Shown: positions 1 to 6,066 of the stretch, piece after piece
Layout of the letters: every line of letters begins with the position of its first letter
Position numbering within the stretch: the first letter of the stretch is position 1
Source of the DNA: an uncultured Bacteroidales bacterium
GTDB taxonomy: Bacteria > Bacteroidota > Bacteroidia > Bacteroidales > Paludibacteraceae
Length of the DNA: 6,731 bases
Assembly (NCBI GenBank): GCA_945949375.1
Contig: CAMFEN010000059.1
Location: 1 to 6,731 of the forward strand
Direction: 5' to 3'
Notes under the pieces: generated by a model
Databases searched by the model: none
What the model was told of the DNA's origin: nothing
What the model saw: the letters and a program-made list of their open reading frames with translations, nothing else
Position numbers and translations under genes: made by a program

Positions 1-1
1 C

Positions 2-100
2 CATGATATGTCTGCTCAAGCACAAGCGGCACACGACATAATAGTCCAACACCACACTTTCACCCAACGCATACAACAAATGTTGGCTCTATTGGAATAA
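2..100 (+). CDS. C-terminal end of a probable glycosyltransferase (partial)
   Basis: An open frame enters from the left edge and ends at TAA 98-100, giving 32 residues that finish in QHHTFTQRIQQMLALLE. The pattern His-Thr-(Phe/Tyr)-x-x-Arg-(Ile/Val)-x-x-(Ile/Met)-Leu at the very C-terminus is common in GT-B glycosyltransferases of the Glyco_trans_1_2/CgeB type, where the last helix packs back on the N-terminal domain. The next annotated enzyme on the same strand is a family 2 glycosyltransferase, which fits a glycan-assembly locus. Only the tail is visible, so no catalytic residue can be checked and the family is an inference. That this is the coding 3' end of some gene is more certain than its function. 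Confidence 0.5.
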   Translation, partial: HDMSAQAQAAHDIIVQHHTFTQRIQQMLALLE

Positions 101-129
101 ATGCTTTGGCATATTCTTCATGTATCAAC

Positions 130-162
130 TACGTAAGATATACGTAGGATATACGTAGGATA
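130..162. repeat. Three tandem 11-bp repeats, each with a TACGTA palindrome
   Basis: Units at 130-140 (TACGTAAGATA), 141-151 (TACGTAGGATA) and 152-162 (TACGTAGGATA) follow each other with no spacer; the first differs by one base. Each starts with the self-complementary hexamer TACGTA, so three palindromes lie 11 bp apart, about one helical turn, on the same DNA face. The array is in the AT-rich gap upstream of the 112-residue gene, 71 bp before its ATG. It could be an operator array or only a short tandem expansion; nothing in the window decides this. Confidence 0.75.
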
Positions 163-232
163 ACCGAAACAAAGAAGTAACTATATACTCCTTATATGAA
201 CATCTTATAAACCTTATTTCATATCCGCAATC

Positions 233-571
233 ATGTCAAAAGTATCTTTCATCGATCCCGTTGCCTCCCTCTCAGGCGCACTTAATCGTAATGAAAATAT
301 CCGTTTTCGGACACGAAACGGAAAGACGCACGCCTATTGTGTGACCAAACCATACAACGGACCTGCTTCCGAAGCGCAAACCTATACGCGAAAAAACTTT
401 GGCGCTTGTGTCCGTGAAACAAGTGTAATCCTCAAAAATGATACACTGCGAGCAGAGTGGCAAGCACGCTACGACGAATATCTCGAACAAGTAACCCGCC
501 ATCCAGCACGCTATCCTCACCCCTGCTCTACACTCCGCGGATTTATCATTTCTACCCTACGCGAGAAGTAA
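233..571 (+). CDS. Small conserved-type protein of unknown function, 112 aa
   Basis: This ORF has an ATG at 233 and TAA at 569-571. The product is a soluble, basic protein with no signal peptide or membrane segment. The N-terminal stretch FIDPVASLSGAL, followed by a basic RFRTRNGKTH segment (about residues 25-33), resembles a set of roughly 100-residue Bacteroidales proteins I recall with an N-terminal I/V-DP-x-x-S-x-SG motif and a conserved C-terminal aromatic/Leu segment; none has a function known to me. The C-terminal half is helix-prone (LRAEWQARYDEYLEQV). It has two cysteines in the body and one near the end. It lies 25 bp upstream of the glycosyltransferase on the same strand and may be co-transcribed with it. 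No TAnnTTTG promoter was found in the preceding gap. A role in glycan synthesis is not implied by sequence, only by position. Confidence 0.7.
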   Translation: MSKVSFIDPVASLSGALNRNENIRFRTRNGKTHAYCVTKPYNGPASEAQTYTRKNFGACVRETSVILKNDTLRAEWQARYDEYLEQVTRHPARYPHPCSTLRGFIISTLREK

Positions 572-596
572 CTATGTACTAACGATAATACGAGTT

Positions 597-1415
597 ATGC
601 AAAAAATATCCGTCATATCCCCCGTGTACAACATATCTCGATACCTTACCCGTTGTATGAATTCCTTGCGCGGACAAACGCTCCGCGAGATGGAAGTGCT
701 GTTTGTGGACGATAGGGGAACGGATAACAGTGTAGAGATAATCCGCAACTATATCGCAGCACATGGTTTGCAAGAAAATTGGCGAATTATAACCATGCCA
801 CAAAACGGCGGACCGGGAGAGGCTCGCAACAAAGGCATTCAAGAGGCAACGGGGGAATATATCGCTTTCGTGGATGCGGATGATTGGGTAGAGCCTGCGA
901 TGTTTGAGGTGCTCTACAAGGCAGCAAAAGAAACCAATGCAGATTTGAGTTCGGGGGCGACCTCATGGGACTACCCCGATGGGCATCATACCATTGCCGT
1001 AAATCCTCATGTAGGTACCGGAGTACTAAACAAATCAAAAAGACGCTTTCTTCTTCGACATTATGTAAGCAACTTCACAGGTATGCTTTTCCGACGAGAT
1101 TGGCTGATAAGAAACGGCATATTCTTTCCCACAGCCCGTAGCGGGGAAGATAGCAGTTTTATGGGGCAGTGTTATTTAGTTGCCGAACGCATCGCCCAAT
1201 GCGATGAACCGTTCTACCACTATGTGATACATGCCGACTCCATCAGCCATAAACGCAGGGTATGGAGAGGCGGAGAAAAAAGAAAGGCTTTCCGTGCGTT
1301 GCTCAATTTCGCTAAAGCCCATCACCTGCTATCCGACTATCGCCTGACTCTATATTGGATATACTTCAAGAAAGTAATCGCAACCTCCATCACAGACTTT
1401 ATAAGAAGTTGGTAG
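597..1415 (+). CDS. Family 2 glycosyltransferase (GT-A fold)
   Basis: The product is a 272-residue inverting-type glycosyltransferase, expected to act at the cytoplasmic face on a nucleotide-sugar donor for polysaccharide or glycan assembly. The N-terminus ISVISPVYN (4-12) is the first strand of the nucleotide-binding fold; VDDRGTDNS (37-45) is the usual VDDxSxD nucleotide-binding turn, with Arg in place of Ser. GPGEARNKG (72-80) and the metal-binding DADD (93-96) follow. GEDSSF (183-188) fits the xED position that normally supplies the catalytic base. The C-terminal segment is aromatic and basic (YWIYFKKV), suggesting membrane contact, but there is no clear transmembrane helix. At 272 residues it is a little short for this subgroup (about 300-350 is usual), the shortfall being after the catalytic domain. 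Donor and acceptor cannot be deduced. It converges on the gene at 1437 with only 21 bp between stops. Confidence 0.93.
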   Translation: MQKISVISPVYNISRYLTRCMNSLRGQTLREMEVLFVDDRGTDNSVEIIRNYIAAHGLQENWRIITMPQNGGPGEARNKGIQEATGEYIAFVDADDWVEPAMFEVLYKAAKETNADLSSGATSWDYPDGHHTIAVNPHVGTGVLNKSKRRFLLRHYVSNFTGMLFRRDWLIRNGIFFPTARSGEDSSFMGQCYLVAERIAQCDEPFYHYVIHADSISHKRRVWRGGEKRKAFRALLNFAKAHHLLSDYRLTLYWIYFKKVIATSITDFIRSW

Positions 1416-1436
1416 TACAGACATCAAGCCACCGTA

Positions 1437-2378
1437 TTAGTATGCAATGATGGCCTGTACAGGAAAATGGTCGGAGTAAGGGACGTTGTCAATAGTACAC
1501 CGAAGCGGCTGTAGCGCGCGGGAGCAGAGGATATAGTCGATACGGGCGGCAAAGATACCCTTTATGAGGGTGGCACCATACCGTCCCCATGAGGTGCAGA
1601 GAAAGGCATCGCGCATATCGAGCCCGCGTATCTGCCAATAGGTGGAGGAGAGGGGCAGGTCGTTGAAGTCGCCTACGACAATAAGGGGATAGGGCGAAGC
1701 GTCAATAGCCTCGCGAACACACTTTGCCTGCTCCACCCTTGCCTCGTGCGCCACGGAGTACTTCTGTTTGAGTTCCTCGAAGTCGTCCTCACCGAAGCGA
1801 TTGGACTCCAAATGGTTGGTGATTAGGCGAATGGTGTCGAATCTTCTAATCTCTTCGCTATCTGAGGATTGCAGCCCTGAACCCGTATCTCCTTGCGCCT
1901 TCTTTGCCACTACCCGGGCAGCCCCGTCGGAGGGTATCACCACATCGCATTGGGAAGAGATGTTGGCGCGGGAGGGGTAGCGAATAGTCTGTTTGTGGAT
2001 AAGCGGATAGCGCGAGAAGACAACGTTACCAAACTGGCGGCGGTTGTTGTACACCGAGAAATCGAAATACGAATAGGGGTACTTGGTACCCAAGGCGCGC
2101 TTCAAATCGGATAGGGTGAGGTACTTTGAGTCTTTGTACACTTCCACTTCCTGCAAGCAGATGATATCCGCATCCTGCCCGTTTCGGAGGTAGTTTATCA
2201 CCTGATTATCAGTTGGTTTACGAAACATCCCCATGCGATGGGTATTGTAGGTGAGAACGCGGACAACTCGCGTCCCCTCTTGCGGGGTTGATGGGGTACC
2301 ATGCGAGCACAACGGCAGAAAGACTGCCACAGCAACTAACAAAAAGAGGGTGTAGATAATGAACTTGAGACGGCACAT
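1437..2378 (-). CDS. Membrane-anchored endonuclease/exonuclease/phosphatase family protein
   Basis: The product is a 313-residue member of the metal-dependent EEP hydrolase fold, which covers DNase I-like nucleases and phosphoesterases. The motifs appear in order: TYNTH (43-47, metal/active-site Asn), LQEVE (75-79, metal-binding Glu), NHLESN (188-193), GDFND (236-240), RIDYIL (279-284) and SDHFPV (302-307, catalytic Asp-His). All key residues are intact. I chose the ATG at 2378 over an in-frame TTG at 2402, because it puts the basic residues and the hydrophobic helix (about 6-23) directly at the N-terminus and because the TTG lies in the T-run of a possible terminator. The helix makes the enzyme an inner-membrane-anchored or exported protein with a periplasmic catalytic domain. 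A Cys at 24 is not preceded by a good lipobox (Leu at -1). Residues about 158-179 form a polar, low-complexity loop before the NHLESN strand. It is the last gene of the leftward block, 77 bp after porX. Substrate unknown: nucleic acid, phospholipid or sugar phosphate are all possible. Confidence 0.9.
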   Translation of the reverse strand: MCRLKFIIYTLFLLVAVAVFLPLCSHGTPSTPQEGTRVVRVLTYNTHRMGMFRKPTDNQVINYLRNGQDADIICLQEVEVYKDSKYLTLSDLKRALGTKYPYSYFDFSVYNNRRQFGNVVFSRYPLIHKQTIRYPSRANISSQCDVVIPSDGAARVVAKKAQGDTGSGLQSSDSEEIRRFDTIRLITNHLESNRFGEDDFEELKQKYSVAHEARVEQAKCVREAIDASPYPLIVVGDFNDLPLSSTYWQIRGLDMRDAFLCTSWGRYGATLIKGIFAARIDYILCSRALQPLRCTIDNVPYSDHFPVQAIIAY

Positions 2379-2399
2379 TTCCGGACGAAGGATGAAGGA

Positions 2400-2425
2400 C
2401 AAAAAATAAAAGACAGATTTGTCTT
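2400..2425 (-). terminator. Weak intrinsic terminator-like hairpin after porX
   Basis: Read on the - strand, AAGACA-AATC-TGTCTT (2425 to 2410) forms a 6-bp stem with a 4-nt loop and is followed at once by TTATTTTTTG. It lies 31 bp past the porX stop and 22 bp before the ATG of the EEP gene. The stem has only two G-C pairs, so it may attenuate more than stop transcription. No matching Bacteroidota promoter was found between it and the EEP gene, so some readthrough would be needed for expression. Confidence 0.4.
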
Positions 2426-2455
2426 GTTTGGTTTATTATACGTGCGTTTCCCTAA

Positions 2456-4027
2456 TCACTTGGGTTCGAGGGTGATAAGGGGGATTATCATCTCCTCGAT
2501 GGAGACGCCGCCATGCTGGAAGGTGTTGCGGTAGTATTGGGCATAGTAGTTGAAGTTGTTGGGGTAGCCGAAGAAGTCGTTGCCCGTACAGAACATGTAA
2601 CTGCTGCTCACATTCGGGCATGGGAGCCCCACTTTCTTGGGCTGCTCTATCACCATCACGTTTTTGCTTTGGCAGTTGAGTGCCTTGCCGACCTTGGAGC
2701 GGAGGTTGGTGTTGGTGTTCTTATCTGCCAAGATTTGCACGGGGTTCTTCACGCGGACGGTGCCGTGGTCGGTGGTGAGCACCACTTTGTAGCCCAATTC
2801 GGCAATGCGGCGGAAGAGTGCGAAAGTGGGCGAATGGCGGAACCACGAGAGGGTGAGGCTGCGATATGCCGCTTCGTCGTTCGCCAATTCGCGCATCATC
2901 TTGCTCTCGGTACGGGAGTGGGAGAGCATGTCTATGAAGTTGAGAACCACCACGTTGAGTTGTGTCTGCAGTCCTTTCAGTTGGGCGATGACACGCTCGC
3001 AGAAATCGCTCTCATTGATTTTGAAGTAGGAGCAGGTGTCGTGGCGTCGGAAGCGCTCTATTTGGGTTTTGATGAGTTCTTTCTCGTTGAGGTTTTTGCC
3101 CTCCTCTTCGTCTTCTTCCACCCACAGGTCAGGGTACATCTCTTGTATCTGCAAGGGCATGAGCCCCGAGAAGATGGCGTTGCGCGCATACTGGGTGGCG
3201 GTGGGCAGGATAGAGAGATACTGGCTCTCTTGGGTTACGGTAAAGCACTCGCTGAGCAGCGGTTGGATGGTCTTCCATTGGTCGTAACGGAAGTTATCTA
3301 TCACTACAAAGAAGACTTTCTCACCCTTGTCAAGCATGGGAAATAGGACGCGCTTGAAGATGTCGGGCGACATGAGGGGGCGCGCCGCCATCTCTGCTTT
3401 CCCGCTGAAAACGGATGTCGAGGGGGACGCGAACCACGTCTCATAGTTCTTCTGAATGAACTTGGCGAAAGCGGCGTTCGCCTGCGTGCGCTGCATGTCA
3501 AGCATTTCGCGCATGGAGGAGTCCACATCCTGCAAGTCGAGGTCCCATTTGGTGAGTGTGCGCTCTATCGCCATCCATTCCTCCAAGGTCTGCGCCGTGT
3601 CTATCATGTAGGCTATGTCGCTGAACTCCTGCCGATAGGACTGGTTGGTGTGCTCGCTGAGAATATCGTGCTGATGAATATGCTTCTTGAGGCACAGCAG
3701 TATCTGGCTTGGGTTGACGGGCTTGATGAGGTAGTCGGCTATCTTCTCGCCGATCGCCTGCTCCATGATACGCTCCTCCTCGCTCTTGGTAATCATCACC
3801 ACGGGCAACTCGGGGTGCAGGCGCTTGATCTCCTGCAAGGCTTCCAATCCCGAAAGACCGGGCATGTTCTCGTCCAGGAAAACTATATCCAACGGCTCTT
3901 GCCGACAGATGTCAATCGCGTCCTGTCCGTTGGTAGCGGTCAGCACTTCATAGTCTTTACTGCGAAGATAGATAAGGTAGGGGGTCAAGAGGTCGATTTC
4001 GTCGTCCGCCCAAAGGATTCTGTTCAT
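2456..4027 (-). CDS. porX: PorX: response regulator with PglZ/alkaline-phosphatase-fold effector domain
   Basis: The 523-residue product matches the domain plan of PorX, the response regulator that works with the PorY kinase and, in Porphyromonas gingivalis, the sigma factor SigP to control type IX secretion. The receiver domain spans about 1-118, with acidic residues D8/D9, phosphoacceptor D52 in VFLDENMPG, T80 and K102 (DYLIKPVNP). A helical linker spans about 124-215. The effector is a PglZ-like zinc hydrolase: D244 in VVIDNFRYD, the Thr nucleophile in LPTATQYARN (T276 or T278), D366 and H370 (NFIDMLSHSRT), D420-H421 (LTTDHGTV) and H505 near the C-terminus. All expected metal ligands are present, so catalysis is likely. 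The family has been reported to show zinc-dependent phosphodiesterase activity on oligonucleotides. It is cytoplasmic and full length (P. gingivalis PorX is of similar size). An acidic run, EEDEEEG (304-310), sits in the insert of the effector domain. It begins 63 bp after rluD; no separate promoter was seen in that gap. The partner kinase is not in this window. Confidence 0.93.
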   Translation of the reverse strand: MNRILWADDEIDLLTPYLIYLRSKDYEVLTATNGQDAIDICRQEPLDIVFLDENMPGLSGLEALQEIKRLHPELPVVMITKSEEERIMEQAIGEKIADYLIKPVNPSQILLCLKKHIHQHDILSEHTNQSYRQEFSDIAYMIDTAQTLEEWMAIERTLTKWDLDLQDVDSSMREMLDMQRTQANAAFAKFIQKNYETWFASPSTSVFSGKAEMAARPLMSPDIFKRVLFPMLDKGEKVFFVVIDNFRYDQWKTIQPLLSECFTVTQESQYLSILPTATQYARNAIFSGLMPLQIQEMYPDLWVEEDEEEGKNLNEKELIKTQIERFRRHDTCSYFKINESDFCERVIAQLKGLQTQLNVVVLNFIDMLSHSRTESKMMRELANDEAAYRSLTLSWFRHSPTFALFRRIAELGYKVVLTTDHGTVRVKNPVQILADKNTNTNLRSKVGKALNCQSKNVMVIEQPKKVGLPCPNVSSSYMFCTGNDFFGYPNNFNYYAQYYRNTFQHGGVSIEEMIIPLITLEPK

Positions 4028-4039
4028 AGATTTTTATGT

Positions 4040-4081
4040 GTTTCAGGTTTCTGGTTTCAAGTTCAACTTGGAAGTTGAAAC
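4040..4081. repeat. GTTTCAA-type heptamer repeats with an inverted repeat, rluD-porX gap
   Basis: On the + strand, heptamers GTTTCAG (4040-4046), GTTTCTG (4047-4053) and GTTTCAA (4054-4060) run in tandem and lead into a perfect inverted repeat, TTCAACTT (4062-4069) / AAGTTGAA (4072-4079), with a 2-base centre. The first 13 bases (4040-4052) are identical to 6343-6355 in a second, larger element. The element fills most of the 63-bp space between rluD and porX and would be present in the leader of porX or in the middle of a joint transcript. No T-run follows on the - strand, so it is not a standard intrinsic terminator. Confidence 0.8.
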
Positions 4082-4090
4082 TTTTTCACT

Positions 4091-5101
4091 TTACAACAGT
4101 GTGTTTGGTTGGTAGTTGCGCCATTTGTCGATGAGTGCGGCGATGTCGGCTGGCCATGGTGAGTCGAAGAACTTATGCTCGCCGGTGCGTGGATGGGTGA
4201 ATCCGAGCGTCTTGGCGTGAAGCACCTGCCGCGGGCAAAGGGCGAAACAGTTGTGGATATACTGGCTGTATTTCTGTGTGCGCAGACCTTTCAGTATCTC
4301 CATGCCGCCGTATTTCTCGTCAGCAAAGAGCGGATGTCCGATGGACTTCATGTGCACGCGAATCTGGTGGGTTCGTCCCGTCTCCAAACGGCATTCCACG
4401 AGCGTTACATACGGGAAACGCTCCATCACACGCCAATGGGTGATTGCCTCCTTGGCATTGGGGTTCTCTTCAAGGTCGTATATTCTATATATAGTACGGT
4501 CGCGTGTGTCGCGCGCGAGGGCACCCGTGATGGTACCGCTCTCCTCGGTGAAAGTGCCCCAGACGAGGGCATTGTAGGTGCGCTCGGTGGTGTGGTCGAA
4601 GAACTGCTTGCCAAGGTTCGTCTTCGCCTCGGGCGTCTTGGCGATAAGTAGCAACCCGCTGGTGTCTTTGTCGATGCGATGCACCAAGCCTATCTCGGGA
4701 TTGTTGATGTCGAGGTGCGCTTGTGTCTGTTGGAAATAGTAGGCGAGGGCGTTGAGCAGGGTGTGTTCATAGTTGCCGTGCCCGGGGTGCACCACCAAGC
4801 CCGCGGGCTTGTTAATAACCAACACATCCTCATCCTCATAGACCACCTCGAGCGGAATGTTCTCGGGCAGAATGGTGAAGTCTATCGGCTCGTGGTCGAG
4901 CATGACCTGCACGAGGTCGAGCGGCTTGACCTTATAGTTGCTCGCCACGGGCTGCTCGTTCACAAGGATATTTCCCGCCTCTGCAGCCTGCTGGATACGG
5001 TTACGGCTCGTACCCGGCATGTGCTCGCTCAGGTACTTATCCACGCGGATGGATGCCTGCCCCCTGTCCACCGTGCAACTATATCGCTCAAAACCACTCA
5101 T
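4091..5101 (-). CDS. rluD: Large-subunit rRNA pseudouridine synthase, RluD type
   Basis: The 336-residue product has the RluA/RluD plan: an N-terminal S4 RNA-binding domain (about 18-65, IRVDKYLSEHMPGTSRNRIQ) and a catalytic domain from about 85. EDEDVLVINKPAGLVVHPG (89-107) is the family's first catalytic motif, and HRIDKDTSGLL (141-151) carries the catalytic Asp144. A later stretch, RLETGRTHQIRVH, and HPLFADEKYGG are the usual closing motifs. RluD converts three uridines of helix 69 in 23S rRNA to pseudouridine; this substrate is assigned by family, and an RluA- or RluC-like target cannot be ruled out by eye. Length is typical. The ATG (5099-5101) lies inside the 3' end of the PASTA gene (14-bp overlap, different frame), so translation is probably coupled. 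The PASTA-rluD pair is common in Bacteroidales, where I recall it being followed by ddl; here porX follows. Confidence 0.93.
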   Translation of the reverse strand: MSGFERYSCTVDRGQASIRVDKYLSEHMPGTSRNRIQQAAEAGNILVNEQPVASNYKVKPLDLVQVMLDHEPIDFTILPENIPLEVVYEDEDVLVINKPAGLVVHPGHGNYEHTLLNALAYYFQQTQAHLDINNPEIGLVHRIDKDTSGLLLIAKTPEAKTNLGKQFFDHTTERTYNALVWGTFTEESGTITGALARDTRDRTIYRIYDLEENPNAKEAITHWRVMERFPYVTLVECRLETGRTHQIRVHMKSIGHPLFADEKYGGMEILKGLRTQKYSQYIHNCFALCPRQVLHAKTLGFTHPRTGEHKFFDSPWPADIAALIDKWRNYQPNTLL

Positions 5102-5945
5102 CCTCCGACTCGGTATTGTGGGTTGTAACGGCTTTCTCTATATCTTGAGAAAGTTTGATATTCACCATAGAGCCTTCCAAGATCCGTTGCCCGGACTCGG
5201 GCGTTTGCAGATAGACCACGGGCAATTCTCCGTTCTCCGTGCGCCCCGTCTCGTCAATGGGCTCGTCATACTCCACGGTGCCCACCGTCAGGCGTTGGCT
5301 CAAGAGCAGCGCACGCGCCTCCGATAGCGACCTTCCCACCACGTTCGGCACGTCTGTCATCTCTGTACCTTTGCCAAAGCCGACTACCAGCGTTACCTCG
5401 GCACCTTCGTCTATACGCGCGCCCGCGGGCAATGACTCGCCGTTGTACTTCACATCCAGCACTAAGTCTTTGTATTCCGAAGGCTCCCACTCGTAGTTCT
5501 CGCTCACGCGGACACCCATAGAGCGCAAGGTGGCAGTGGCTTGGCGATAACTCAAATCATGCACATCAGGCAGCACCACCTGTCGTTTACAGGATGCGTT
5601 TACTACTACATAAAGCGGTCTACCTTGTTTGGCATGGCTGTCGGCAGGCGGAGTCTGCTCGGCAATTGCGCCCAACGGAACATCATTGGTAAACGTAGAG
5701 TCGGTAACGATTAACACCATTCCTGCTGTTTGCGCTATAGGTTCCGCCTCAGGCATATACAGTCCCACAAGATTAGGAACATTGATTTCCTCACCATGGT
5801 GGGTATAACTACGCAACCAAAACCAAAGTCCCAAAAGAATCAGAACTATGATTATCAATGCGAGGAGCAGGTTGAACAACAAGGTTTGCCATGTCTTTTT
5901 GCCGTTTTTCTCTGCCGGAGAGGTCTTTTTTTGCTGTTTTTCCAT
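5088..5945 (-). CDS. Membrane-anchored PASTA-domain protein (three PASTA repeats)
   Basis: The product has 285 residues with a short Lys-rich cytoplasmic N-terminus, one transmembrane helix (about 21-44, LLFNLLLALIIIVLILLG) and an outside (periplasmic) part made of three PASTA repeats: about 54-116 (INVPNLVGL start), 124-191 (LPDVHDLSY start) and 197-267 (TDVPNVVGR start). It ends in an acidic tail, ESEDEWF. PASTA modules bind peptidoglycan fragments or cell-wall precursors in kinases and penicillin-binding proteins; here no kinase or transpeptidase domain is attached, so a role in envelope sensing or as an assembly partner is inferred. I start it at the ATG 5943-5945. An in-frame TTG at 5967-5969 would add eight residues, but it overlaps the -7 element of the likely promoter and is therefore unlikely to be in the mRNA. 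Its TGA (5088-5090) overlaps the start of rluD. Confidence 0.9.
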   Translation of the reverse strand: MEKQQKKTSPAEKNGKKTWQTLLFNLLLALIIIVLILLGLWFWLRSYTHHGEEINVPNLVGLYMPEAEPIAQTAGMVLIVTDSTFTNDVPLGAIAEQTPPADSHAKQGRPLYVVVNASCKRQVVLPDVHDLSYRQATATLRSMGVRVSENYEWEPSEYKDLVLDVKYNGESLPAGARIDEGAEVTLVVGFGKGTEMTDVPNVVGRSLSEARALLLSQRLTVGTVEYDEPIDETGRTENGELPVVYLQTPESGQRILEGSMVNIKLSQDIEKAVTTHNTESEDEWF

Positions 5946-5966
5946 GATTTTGCTAAAAATGTTTTG

Positions 5967-5998
5967 CAAAAATACTATTTTTTTTGGAGATATGCAAA
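5967..5998 (-). promoter_or_regulatory. Bacteroidota-type promoter for the PASTA-rluD-porX block
   Basis: Read on the - strand, TTTG (5998-5995), a 20-bp spacer and TATTTTTG (5974-5967) match the Bacteroidota consensus TTTG-N19/20-TAnnTTTG exactly. Transcription would begin near 5962, leaving an untranslated leader of about 17 nt before the ATG at 5945. This placement also argues against the upstream TTG start. Confidence 0.7.
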
Positions 5999-6014
5999 AA
6001 ATGTGCTAATTTTG
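5983..6014 (+). promoter_or_regulatory. Bacteroidota-type promoter for the cysteine-pair lipoprotein gene
   Basis: TTTG (5983-5986), a 20-bp spacer and TAATTTTG (6007-6014) match the consensus for the primary Bacteroidota sigma factor. Transcription would start near 6020, giving a leader of roughly 47 nt before ATG 6067. The -33 region lies inside the oppositely oriented promoter at 5967-5998, so the two overlap by 16 bp. Confidence 0.7.
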
Positions 6015-6066
6015 CAGCGTTTTTCGAAATAACTCGAAAACATAACCCTTTTAATGCATTAAAGTC

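Noticed and set aside
130..162. CRISPR-like array
   Set aside because: The units are 11 bp with no spacers between them; this is a short tandem repeat, not a CRISPR array.
1416..1436. Terminator between the converging genes
   Set aside because: The 21-bp gap contains no inverted repeat with a T-run on either strand.
2379..2402. Eight-residue longer EEP protein from a TTG start
   Set aside because: The start lies in the T-run of the hairpin and would place extra residues ahead of the membrane helix; ATG 2378 gives a standard N-terminus.
2513..3346. A 277-codon open frame on the + strand, antisense to porX
   Set aside because: It lies wholly opposite the porX effector domain whose catalytic motifs are all intact, and its translation is a Val/Leu/Glu/His-rich composition typical of an antisense shadow with no recognisable domain.
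4175..4651. A 158-codon + strand open frame opposite rluD
   Set aside because: It is the complement of the rluD catalytic domain; no promoter, no domain, and composition follows the GC-rich complement of rluD codons.
5946..5969. Eight-residue longer PASTA protein from a TTG start
   Set aside because: The TTG overlaps the -7 promoter element at 5967-5974, upstream of the expected transcript start; ATG 5945 precedes a normal Lys-rich N-terminus.
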